From Nitrospira sp. (lineage in GTDB: Bacteria > Nitrospirota > Nitrospiria > Nitrospirales > Nitrospiraceae): a DNA stretch of 64,000 nt. The stretch's first letter is position 1; every line of letters begins with the position of its first letter. Positions 57,115 through 64,000 of the stretch are shown in pieces. The position numbers and the translations under genes were made by a program. The notes under the pieces were generated by a model. That model ran no database searches, was not told the DNA's origin, and was given only the letters and a program-made list of their open reading frames with translations. The stretch covers positions 1 to 64,000 of the forward strand of contig JAUYAO010000008.1 in the NCBI GenBank assembly GCA_030692565.1, written 5' to 3'.

Positions 57115-58508
57115 TCGTCGATGATGAAGTCGATGCGCTGGACAACTGTCGCCGCATCTTGAGCCGGTTGGGGTATGACTGTTCGACGGAGCACGATCCG
57201 TTGCGCGCCGTGCAACGGATACAGCTGGAGCGTCCCGATCTGGTCTTTACGGATTTGCGCATGCCGGGCCTTGACGGGATCGGCCTGTTGGTTGAGGCAA
57301 AACGGGTGGATCCCAGGATCAACGTGGTCTTGATGACCGCCTATGCCACCGTGCAGACCGCGGTAGCCTCCATGCGGTATGGCGCCTTGGACTATGTGCT
57401 GAAGCCCTATACCAGTCAGATTTTGGAAGCGGTGGCCAGACGGGCGTTTGAACAGACCGGATCGGCACCCGCCGGCGCTCTCTCCTGGGCCGGTCTCGAC
57501 GGACCGGCGGGGATTTCTGGCACCGGCGATATGAGCGCCATCGGGCGCATTCTTGGGCGGAGCCTGGCGATTCAAGAGGTGAAGGATCTCATCAAGAAAG
57601 TTGCGCGGACGGACGCCAATATTTTGATCTATGGCGAAAGCGGGACGGGTAAGGAATTGGTGGCTCGGGCCATTCATGATGAAAGTGAGCGGACCCGCCA
57701 GCCGTTCATTCCCCTCGATTGTGTCGCCATGCCGGATACGTTGCTTGAATCGGAGTTATTCGGCCATGAGAAGGGGGCGTTTACCGGGGCGCATGCGGCG
57801 AAGGTCGGCCTCTTCGAAATGGCCAATCACGGCACGGTCTTTCTGGACGAAGTCAGCGGAATGAGTCAGGCCCTCCAATCGCGACTGCTTCGCGTGTTGC
57901 AGGAGCGCCATGTGCGTCGTGTGGGCGGGACACGCTATGCGGACATCGACGTCCGGGTGATTGCCGCGTCCAATCGCGATTTGGAAGAAGCCTGCCGAAA
58001 GGGCGAGTTCCGGGAGGATCTGTATTATCGGCTGAACGTGATTCCCATTCTGCTGCCGCCGTTGCGGGAACGTAACGGGGATGTTCAGGTGTTGGCGCAG
58101 GAGTTTCTCACGCGCTATCGCGGGCGGGGGAGCGCCGGGTCAGAAGCTCAGCCGGCGTTCGACCCGGCGGCCCTGGCCTGCTTGAAGGCCCATCCGTGGC
58201 CCGGCAATGTCCGGGAGCTCCAGAATGTGATCGAACGGGTGGCGGCGCTGGCCGATGGACCCACGATTCGGGCCGAGCATCTTCCCGAGCGGATTCGCGC
58301 GGCGCGCGCGGAGGAGTCGTCGGCTGAAGAGGCGGCATCGTACAAACATGCCAAGCAGGAAGTCGTCCGTTCGTTCGAACGCAGTTTTCTCCTGGAGCTT
58401 TTGAAACGCCATGACTGGCACATGAGCAATGCGGCGCAAGAGGCCGGTGTGGATCGTAAAACGATCGAGCGCATGGTCAAGCGGCATGGCCTTCGCGAGC
58501 CCGGTTAG
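57093..58508 (+). CDS. NtrC-family sigma-54 response regulator (complete)
   Basis: A 471-residue activator: receiver domain (ILIVDDEVDAL, Asp54 in VFTDLRMPGLDG, Lys in YVLKPYT), AAA+ domain with Walker A GESGTGKELVAR, the sigma-54 contact loop EKGAFTGAHAAK, Walker B TVFLDEVSGM and FREDLYYRLNVIPI, and a Fis-type HTH at the end (HMSNAAQEAGVDRKTIERMVKRHG). All parts for activating sigma-54 promoters are present. It probably acts at the palindromes at 58644 and 60177. Confidence 0.94.
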   Translation: MGAGKILIVDDEVDALDNCRRILSRLGYDCSTEHDPLRAVQRIQLERPDLVFTDLRMPGLDGIGLLVEAKRVDPRINVVLMTAYATVQTAVASMRYGALDYVLKPYTSQILEAVARRAFEQTGSAPAGALSWAGLDGPAGISGTGDMSAIGRILGRSLAIQEVKDLIKKVARTDANILIYGESGTGKELVARAIHDESERTRQPFIPLDCVAMPDTLLESELFGHEKGAFTGAHAAKVGLFEMANHGTVFLDEVSGMSQALQSRLLRVLQERHVRRVGGTRYADIDVRVIAASNRDLEEACRKGEFREDLYYRLNVIPILLPPLRERNGDVQVLAQEFLTRYRGRGSAGSEAQPAFDPAALACLKAHPWPGNVRELQNVIERVAALADGPTIRAEHLPERIRAARAEESSAEEAASYKHAKQEVVRSFERSFLLELLKRHDWHMSNAAQEAGVDRKTIERMVKRHGLREPG

Positions 58509-58643
58509 TGGAATGTGGGCCGCCAGCCGGGGTGAGGTGATCGAGGCTGATCTGGCGGATGTCGATGGATTTATGCTGGAGGCGTAACGCGTTTTCATCG
58601 TGCGGCTTCCTCCCTGTCCGGTATTTCGAGCCCCCCCTGCAAT

Positions 58644-58663
58644 ATGGGGCGTCGCAGTCCCAT
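58644..58663. promoter_or_regulatory. Candidate activator site (UAS) 1
   Basis: ATGGGGC-GTCGCA-GTCCCAT, a 7-6-7 palindrome with one mismatch. The same arrangement, ATGGGAC-N6-GTCCCAT, occurs before the multicopper oxidase promoter. It lies 38 nt before the sigma-54 candidate. Confidence 0.6.
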
Positions 58664-58701
58664 CAGTTTCCGTACCCATCGACATTTCACGTTCTTCTCA
58701 G

Positions 58702-58716
58702 CGGCATCGCAATTGC
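58702..58716 (+). promoter_or_regulatory. Candidate sigma-54 promoter of the second regulator
   Basis: CGGCATCGCAATTGC has the GG-N10-GC spacing and TTGC of the -24/-12 promoter, with mismatches at the first T and in CAC. About 100 nt before the next ATG. Confidence 0.5.
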
Positions 58717-58823
58717 TCTATTGCTCTATGGTTTGCAGTGGTCATTTGGAAGTACTTTTTTCGGGGAGTCGGACACAAGCTGATTTCGGCAGAGGGGCGG
58801 GCGGCTGAGGAGTGGGTCGGACG

Positions 58824-60029
58824 ATGGTAGCGGAAAAAATATTGATTGTGGACGATGAACCGGAGGCCATTGAAAATTGCCGCAGGATTCTGAGCCGGCA
58901 CCGGTACGAGTGCGTGGCGGAAGCCGATGCCCACCGGGCTCTGGAGATCATCGAGCGGGAACGGCCTCAGGTGTTGCTTACGGACATCCGGATGCCGGGT
59001 CTCGACGGCATCGAATTGTTGAAGGCTGCTAAGCGCATTGATCCCGCAATCAAAGTGGTGCTGGTGACCGCCTATGCGTCCCTTCAGACCGCGGTGGAGT
59101 CCATGCGCTTCGGGGCTTTCGATTACCTCGCCAAGCCGTTTACGGGCAAAGAACTGCGCGGAGTGATTCAGCGGGCGCTCGGGGAAGATTCAGTCCATGT
59201 GAATGAGGAGGAGCCGGCGACAGCTCCACCGGCCTCGCGCGTGAGTCAGATTGTAGCGGCAGAACCGGTACTGGCGGGCGACACTCCCTCGATCTGCGCG
59301 GTTCGCGGTGTGATTGAGCGCATCGCCCAAACGGAGGCTGCCGTGTGGCTGTTGGGTGAAAGCGGGACCGGAAAAGAGCGCATGGCCCGCGTGATTCATG
59401 CCGGCAGTCTTCGTCGGTCCAAACCCTTCATCTCGGTTGACTGTCAGGCCTCAGACGAAGCCCTCGTCGAATGGGAGTTGTTCGGCGGGCTCGCGTCGCA
59501 GGGTGTAAGAGCGGGTAGCGCCAGGACAGGGTTGTTGGAATCTGCGGATGGAGGGACCTTGTTCCTGGATGAAGTTGAGGCTCTGAGTGTGCGGCTCCAG
59601 GCCAAGCTCCTGCGGGTGTTGAAAGAGCGACGGGGACGCCGAGGAAACGGGGCCACCTTCTATCCGCTGGATGCGCGGGTCGTGGCCGCGTCCACGCATG
59701 ATCTTCGAAAGGCCTGCCATGCCGGGGAGTTTCGAGAGGATCTCTATCAATATCTGAGCATTGTGCCGATCGTGGTGCCGCCGTTGCGTCAACGTGTGGA
59801 GGATATCGATCTCCTGTCGCGTCGATTCATGGAGCCGCTGTGGCTCAGGAAACATCGGACGCTGCCTTCTGTATTCGGCTTTACTCCGGACGCGCTGGCC
59901 CGGTTGAGTGAGTATAGCTGGCCCGGCAACGTGCACGAACTGCAGCGCGTGGCAGAGCGCGCGGTCGTATTGGCCGATGGGCCGGTCATCGATCGCTCGT
60001 ACCTTCCCGATAATATTCAGGCTGAGTAA
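58824..60029 (+). CDS. NtrC-like response regulator lacking GAFTGA and HTH
   Basis: A 401-residue paralogue of the preceding regulator. The receiver domain is intact (ILIVDDEPEAI, Asp54 in LLTDIRMPGLDG, YLAKPF). The AAA+ domain keeps Walker A (GESGTGKERMAR) and Walker B (TLFLDEVEAL), but the sigma-54 loop GAFTGA is replaced by SQGVRA without a length change. The protein ends at SYLPDNIQAE, so the ~65-residue Fis-type HTH is absent. It probably cannot activate sigma-54 itself; it may compete for phosphate or oligomerise with the complete activator. ATG 58824 chosen; GTG 58812 possible. Confidence 0.88.
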   Translation: MVAEKILIVDDEPEAIENCRRILSRHRYECVAEADAHRALEIIERERPQVLLTDIRMPGLDGIELLKAAKRIDPAIKVVLVTAYASLQTAVESMRFGAFDYLAKPFTGKELRGVIQRALGEDSVHVNEEEPATAPPASRVSQIVAAEPVLAGDTPSICAVRGVIERIAQTEAAVWLLGESGTGKERMARVIHAGSLRRSKPFISVDCQASDEALVEWELFGGLASQGVRAGSARTGLLESADGGTLFLDEVEALSVRLQAKLLRVLKERRGRRGNGATFYPLDARVVAASTHDLRKACHAGEFREDLYQYLSIVPIVVPPLRQRVEDIDLLSRRFMEPLWLRKHRTLPSVFGFTPDALARLSEYSWPGNVHELQRVAERAVVLADGPVIDRSYLPDNIQAE

Positions 60030-60176
60030 TCCCCGTTTCCGCCTCCATGCCCGGTCTCTCGATCTGACGGTCATTTGTACCGCGCCGCCACAGTTCCACA
60101 CCGTCCTCTGCATAAAACGATGGACAGCGCTATCCGATTGATTTTATTTCGTGCTTTGCCGTTCACCCGTTTCGTG

Positions 60177-60196
60177 ATGGGACAGCGAAGTCCCAT
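60177..60196. promoter_or_regulatory. Candidate activator site (UAS) 2
   Basis: Perfect palindrome ATGGGAC-AGCGAA-GTCCCAT (7-6-7), 96 nt before the sigma-54 promoter, a usual distance for NtrC-type activators. Nearly identical to the site at 58644. Confidence 0.68.
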
Positions 60197-60292
60197 TCTC
60201 CGAAAAACTTCTTCATACGGGGCAGCATGGCCGAGAGCCTGGAAACCAGCATGGGCAGCGGGATTTGGCTGGTCGTCCTGTCCCAATGCGGA

Positions 60293-60307
60293 TGGCACTG
60301 TTATTGC
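60293..60307 (+). promoter_or_regulatory. Sigma-54 promoter of the multicopper oxidase gene
   Basis: TGGCACTGTTATTGC: TGGCAC and TTGC with exact GG-N10-GC spacing, matching the -24/-12 consensus except one base. About 210 nt of leader follow before the ATG. Confidence 0.78.
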
Positions 60308-60321
60308 GCTAGGAGTCTCAC

Positions 60322-60392
60322 GCTGGTGAAGGAGCAGTTGTTTGGACCGGCCTCCGAATAACCGGCATCTCTGGGAGATGCCCTTCACCAGC
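60322..60392 (+). promoter_or_regulatory. Nested hairpin in the oxidase leader (possible attenuator)
   Basis: GCTGGTGAAGG (60322-60332) pairs perfectly with CCTTCACCAGC (60382-60392); inside lies a second perfect hairpin GCATCTC-TGG-GAGATGC (60365-60381). TTATTGTTTTT follows a few bases later. It may be an attenuator, a processing site or an mRNA stabiliser. Confidence 0.6.
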
Positions 60393-60529
60393 CCTTATTG
60401 TTTTTGGAACGAAGCATGTTCGCCGGCAGCGGCGAGGCCGGCGAGAGTCGTGGACGATCGCAGCGGGGCAGGGTCAATCTCAGCCCGCCGTCCGGAAGAG
60501 GGGCGGCGGTGGAAGAAGGAGGCTGTAGT

Positions 60530-63500
60530 ATGAGAAAGGTATCGGGTTCGCGCAGTTGCCGCGCTCACCGCATGGCAGCAAGTCTGCCGGCAGCGCTGCT
60601 CGTCAGCAGTCTGCTGGCATCCCCGATGGGACTGGCCGCAGACCAGCATGGCCACCACGGCGACGTGGGGGAGGCATCGGCGGAGAAAGTGATTTATCGC
60701 GAGGGCGGATCGGTCTTGCATGACCGCATGATGGAGGAGGTCAAGCGTCAGCAGGAATCGATCGGTCAAAAAGGCGGCTACAGCACAGGCGCCAACAGTC
60801 ACATGTTGCAGCAGGGTGTCCTCCTGGTGACGGAGGATCCGGCGAAAGTCGCAGTGTCGGGCGGGCAGCGCTGTCCGGCTACCGCTCCAGTGAAAGACTA
60901 TCACGTCTCGGCGATCAACATCGAAATCACGCTGAGCCGGTTCCTCGACTATTTCCCCGGCTACATGTATGTGCTGACGGAGAACGTCGAGAAGGCCCGC
61001 GGTGAAGAATCCGTGAACAAGGCGGCGCGGGACAAGGACAACGATCCCGGCGCCTCGACGAACGGGTTGCAGGGCGACATCATCCAGCCCCTCGTGATCC
61101 GGGCCAACCAGGGCGATTGTCTCAAGCTCACGTTGCACAACGACATCAAGGAAGAGCCGACGAATCTCGTGATCAACGGCTCGTCGATGGTGGTGGCGGC
61201 GACCGGCAAGCCGGCGACGCCGTCAAATGCAGACGCCACTGTACAGCCGGGCGCCAGCCAGGCGTTCGAGTGGTACATCAAGCCGGACACCCAGGAGGGT
61301 GCTCGGTTCCTCCGGTCGCATGCGTCACGCGACCAGTTCAACCAGGGCTTGATCGGTATGCTCGTCGTGGAGCCGCGCGGCTCACGCTATCTCAGCCCGT
61401 TCGACGGCCAGCCGATGGCCAGCGGGTGGGAAGTCATGATCGAAGATCCGAACGGCGCGGACTTCCGCGAGTTCGCGATTTTCTATCATGAAGCCGGCGA
61501 CGAAGCGTTCCGCCTCTTGAACAAGAAGGGCGAAATGCTGCCCCAACGTGATCCCCACACCGACTCGTACCGCCCCGGTGCGAGGCTGCTGAACTATCGC
61601 AGTGAACCGCACGGGACGCGCATCGAGTTGCAGGCCCACATGGGCTTCTACGGCGATGAGTCCATGGCCTACGGGTCCTACACGTTCGGCGACCCGGCCA
61701 CGACCGTTCCTCGATCCTATCTCGGCGATCCGGCCAAGTTCCGGATGGCGGGCGGGTCGGAAATCGTGCACTCACACCATCTGCACGGCGGCTCCATCCG
61801 CTGGGCGCGCCAGCCGGGCAACAGCAATCTCGACTTCGCGGCCTCCAGCAACGGGCCGGTGAAGTTCCCGCTCATCAGCGACACCTCCGATCGGTTGGAC
61901 GTCCAATCCATCGGTCCGACGGAGATCTACGATCAGGTGATCGAAGGCGGATCGGGTGGCTTGCAGGCATTGGCCGGCGAGTTCGTGTTCCATTGCCACA
62001 TCCCGCAGCACTATGTGACGGGCATGTGGGGCTTCTGGCGCGTGTACAACACGCTGCAGCAGCCGGGCTTCCAGACCGACGTGATGAAGCCGTTGGTCGA
62101 ATTACCGGACCGGATCGGCCGCATGAAGGCGGGTCTGTCGAGCGACAAGCTCGTCGGGACCACGGTCGATTGGTACGGCGGCAAGAAGTTCGAAATCACC
62201 AAGGACAAGACCGATTGGAAGGCGACTCCGGCCAAGGTCTCGGTGAAGGATTGGGTTGAAATGCAGTTGCCGCCGCAAGGCAAGCCGGGTCACAAGAACA
62301 CCGAGAAGGAACAGACCTTGGCCTACGATTCGACGGTCAACGACTGGGGGTGGGACGGCGCCAAGGCGCTCACCGAGCCGGAGACCGGGTATGACTGGGT
62401 GAACTATAAGTCGCCGACACCGGGGAAGCGGACGGATATCCTGTTCGATCCGCGCAGCGGGAAGCTGTCCTGGCCGTGGCTGAGGCCGCATCTCGGACGG
62501 CGCGTGCCCTTCTCACCGAGCCACAGCGGCGCGCCGTGGCTGGAGCCGATCCATCGGCGCGAGGACGGCAGTAACTCGACGGAGCCGTCCAAGCCGGGGG
62601 AAAACGGGCCCTGGAGCTTGTGTCCGGAAGGGGCTCCTCTCAAGAAGTTCAACATCCACGCGATCACCTTGCCGATCACGTTGAAGCAGGCGACGGCCAA
62701 GACACCGGCGATCGTGGATCCGGATGGATTGCTCTATGTGCTGCATGAAGAAGAGCAGGAAGTCCGGAAGAATCCGGCCAAACAGATGCCGCTGGTGATC
62801 CGCGGCAACGTGCAAGATTGCATCGACGTCGTGTACAAGAGCGAGTTGAAAGATGATGCGCGGCAAGGGTTCTCCAGCAAGACGAACCTGCACCCGCACA
62901 TGTTCCAGTTCGACACGCAGGCGTCGGACGGTCCCATCATCGGCTTCTCCTATGAGATGTCGTTGCGGCCCTTCACGATTCTGAAGGACGAGCATCCTGG
63001 CAAAGGCATGCCGGTTCCGATGAACACGACGCTGGACGCGGATGCCGCGAAGGGCGCGACCAGCATCAAGGTGAAGGATGCCTCCCGGTTCCACGTCAAG
63101 ACCGAATTGGGCGTGGGCATGGACGAAGTGGAGGGATTCGAATCGGCCCGCATCAGCAAGATCGACGGCAACACCATCACCTTCGAGCGGCCGCTGAAGT
63201 ATGAGCACAAGAAAGGCGAGATTGCGTCCGTGGAATGGATCCGCGAGCGCTGGTATGTGGACGCCGATTTCGGCACCACCTTCTGGCACGACCATGTGTT
63301 CGGCCTGGACGGCTGGGGCCACGGCTTCTACTCCACCTTCATCGCCGAACCGCCGCGGTCCACCTATCATGACCCGGTGACCGGGAAAGAGCTGCGGAGC
63401 GGGCCGGTGGCGGACATTCACACTACCGAGCCGGTGTCCGCGCATATCCGGGGCTCCTTCCGTGAAATCGTGACGCAGGTCATGGATTCCAATCCCCGGA

Positions 63501-64000
63501 CCTCGGAGCTGATCACGGCCGATAATCCACAGGCGAGAGTGGGGGCCGTTTCGGTGGACGGGACTCCGTCCGCGGTCTATCCGGCCAAACTCAACCTGTC
63601 GCCGATGAAGTTTTTGAACGGCGGCGAAGCGACGACCGGGGGCGGCTTCAATATGCGCGTGGAGCCGTTGTCGGTGCGGTTAGCGAACAATCCCGATCCG
63701 TCGCAGCTGTTCAGCAGCCGGATCCACGGCGATCCCGAGACCCCGATGTTGCGGGCGTACCTGGGCGATCCGATCGTGGTCCGGTTGATCGAAGGATCGG
63801 CCAATGAAGTGCATTCCTGGCACATCAGCGGCCACTGGTTCCCGATGGAGCGGTACAGCAAGAACTCCATTCCCAGGAGTTCGCTGCACGTGGTGATCGG
63901 CGAGCGGTACGATGCGGCCATTCCGGCCGCAGGAGGACCGCAACAGATGGCGGGCGACTACCCCTACTACAGCGGTCGCGCGTCGCATTTCGTGGAAGGC
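60530..64000 (+). CDS. Very large multicopper oxidase (MnxG-like size), partial at window end
   Basis: At least 1157 residues, still open at the window edge. A Sec signal (LPAALLVSSLLASPMGLAA) implies periplasmic or exported location. Copper motifs: VHSHHLHG (H414-H419), HCHIPQHYVTGM (H488-C489-H490, H494, M499; the joint type 1/type 3 motif HCHxxxHxxxxM), HPHMF (H788/H790), WHDH (H920/H922) and HSWH (H1095/H1098). Several cupredoxin domains must be present. Size and layout recall Mn(II)-oxidising MnxG-like enzymes; copper, iron or nitrogen-related substrates are also possible. Start ATG 60530 behind AAGGAGG. Confidence 0.87.
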   Translation, partial: MRKVSGSRSCRAHRMAASLPAALLVSSLLASPMGLAADQHGHHGDVGEASAEKVIYREGGSVLHDRMMEEVKRQQESIGQKGGYSTGANSHMLQQGVLLVTEDPAKVAVSGGQRCPATAPVKDYHVSAINIEITLSRFLDYFPGYMYVLTENVEKARGEESVNKAARDKDNDPGASTNGLQGDIIQPLVIRANQGDCLKLTLHNDIKEEPTNLVINGSSMVVAATGKPATPSNADATVQPGASQAFEWYIKPDTQEGARFLRSHASRDQFNQGLIGMLVVEPRGSRYLSPFDGQPMASGWEVMIEDPNGADFREFAIFYHEAGDEAFRLLNKKGEMLPQRDPHTDSYRPGARLLNYRSEPHGTRIELQAHMGFYGDESMAYGSYTFGDPATTVPRSYLGDPAKFRMAGGSEIVHSHHLHGGSIRWARQPGNSNLDFAASSNGPVKFPLISDTSDRLDVQSIGPTEIYDQVIEGGSGGLQALAGEFVFHCHIPQHYVTGMWGFWRVYNTLQQPGFQTDVMKPLVELPDRIGRMKAGLSSDKLVGTTVDWYGGKKFEITKDKTDWKATPAKVSVKDWVEMQLPPQGKPGHKNTEKEQTLAYDSTVNDWGWDGAKALTEPETGYDWVNYKSPTPGKRTDILFDPRSGKLSWPWLRPHLGRRVPFSPSHSGAPWLEPIHRREDGSNSTEPSKPGENGPWSLCPEGAPLKKFNIHAITLPITLKQATAKTPAIVDPDGLLYVLHEEEQEVRKNPAKQMPLVIRGNVQDCIDVVYKSELKDDARQGFSSKTNLHPHMFQFDTQASDGPIIGFSYEMSLRPFTILKDEHPGKGMPVPMNTTLDADAAKGATSIKVKDASRFHVKTELGVGMDEVEGFESARISKIDGNTITFERPLKYEHKKGEIASVEWIRERWYVDADFGTTFWHDHVFGLDGWGHGFYSTFIAEPPRSTYHDPVTGKELRSGPVADIHTTEPVSAHIRGSFREIVTQVMDSNPRTSELITADNPQARVGAVSVDGTPSAVYPAKLNLSPMKFLNGGEATTGGGFNMRVEPLSVRLANNPDPSQLFSSRIHGDPETPMLRAYLGDPIVVRLIEGSANEVHSWHISGHWFPMERYSKNSIPRSSLHVVIGERYDAAIPAAGGPQQMAGDYPYYSGRASHFVEG

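Larger units (their letters stand above)
58509..58823 (+). other. Intergenic control region between the two regulators
   Basis: No gene seen; two overlapping short frames (58559-58830) have no recognisable features. It holds an activator-site candidate at 58644-58663 and a sigma-54 promoter candidate at 58702-58716. Confidence 0.55.
60030..60529 (+). other. 500-bp control region before the multicopper oxidase
   Basis: No gene seen. It carries an activator palindrome (60177-60196), a sigma-54 promoter (60293-60307), a nested hairpin (60322-60392) followed by a T-rich stretch, and another perfect 7-bp hairpin CGCCGGC/GCCGGCG (60421-60427 with 60437-60443). AAGGAGG at 60516-60522 is the ribosome site. 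Confidence 0.7.

Overview
The window looks like a piece of a Gram-negative, free-living bacterial chromosome, most probably from Nitrospira or a close relative (Nitrospirota). This is inferred from gene content, GC-rich coding sequence, LPS (Kdo/heptose) genes, PyrR-controlled pyrimidine genes outside Firmicutes and a very large multicopper oxidase. There is no rRNA or tRNA gene here to confirm it. Nearly everything is co-directional on the + strand and tightly packed; the exceptions are lhgO-bioA and a small accessory patch at 44.0-45.9 kb.

Region by region. 0.3-1.6 kb: a nucleotide-sugar dehydrogenase. 1.9-12.4 kb: an eleven-gene type IV pilus/type II secretion-like operon (lipoprotein secretin with a terminal cohesin-like domain, pseudopilins, LysM protein, F, E, M, N, O, P homologues). 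12.5-17.9 kb: proA, two unrecognised genes and a REC-HDOD regulator. 18.0-18.8 kb: a GIY-YIG nuclease gene split by a 282-bp element with 11-bp inverted ends and an 8-bp target duplication. 19.0-30.6 kb: a pyrimidine operon (pyrR, pyrB, pyrC, carA, carB with sppA, an M48 protease, greA and others) behind a textbook PyrR attenuator. 30.6-33.2 kb: lhgO and bioA on the minus strand. 33.3-43.1 kb: lepA, lepB, then Kdo/heptose genes around pyrG (rfaE1, kdsB, pyrG, kdsA, kdsD), pgsA and plsY. 43.1-45.9 kb: two toxin-antitoxin-like pairs (one toxin frameshifted) and a lipase-like lipoprotein. 46.0-54.8 kb: an uncharacterised membrane module (MutL-like ATPase, barrel-sandwich/KOW-like protein, DUF6754 protein, three membrane proteins, degenerate MEMO protein). 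55.1-64.0 kb: a sensor kinase, two NtrC-type regulators and a giant multicopper oxidase running off the window end.

Three signals stand out. First, at six gene junctions between 20.6 and 43.9 kb the end of the upstream gene and/or the start of the downstream gene is present twice, with mostly synonymous differences; four of these duplicate the start of pyrC, carA, carB or pyrG, and two mini-ORFs end in ATGA overlaps with the true start codons. Second, five copies of a palindromic repeat with about 16-bp inverted ends sit 0-25 nt after stop codons. Third, the 55-64 kb region reads as one circuit: kinase, then a full sigma-54 activator, then two sigma-54 promoters each preceded by the same ATGGG(A/G)C-N6-GTCCCAT palindrome, one driving a response regulator that has lost GAFTGA and its DNA-binding domain, the other driving the multicopper oxidase through a structured leader.
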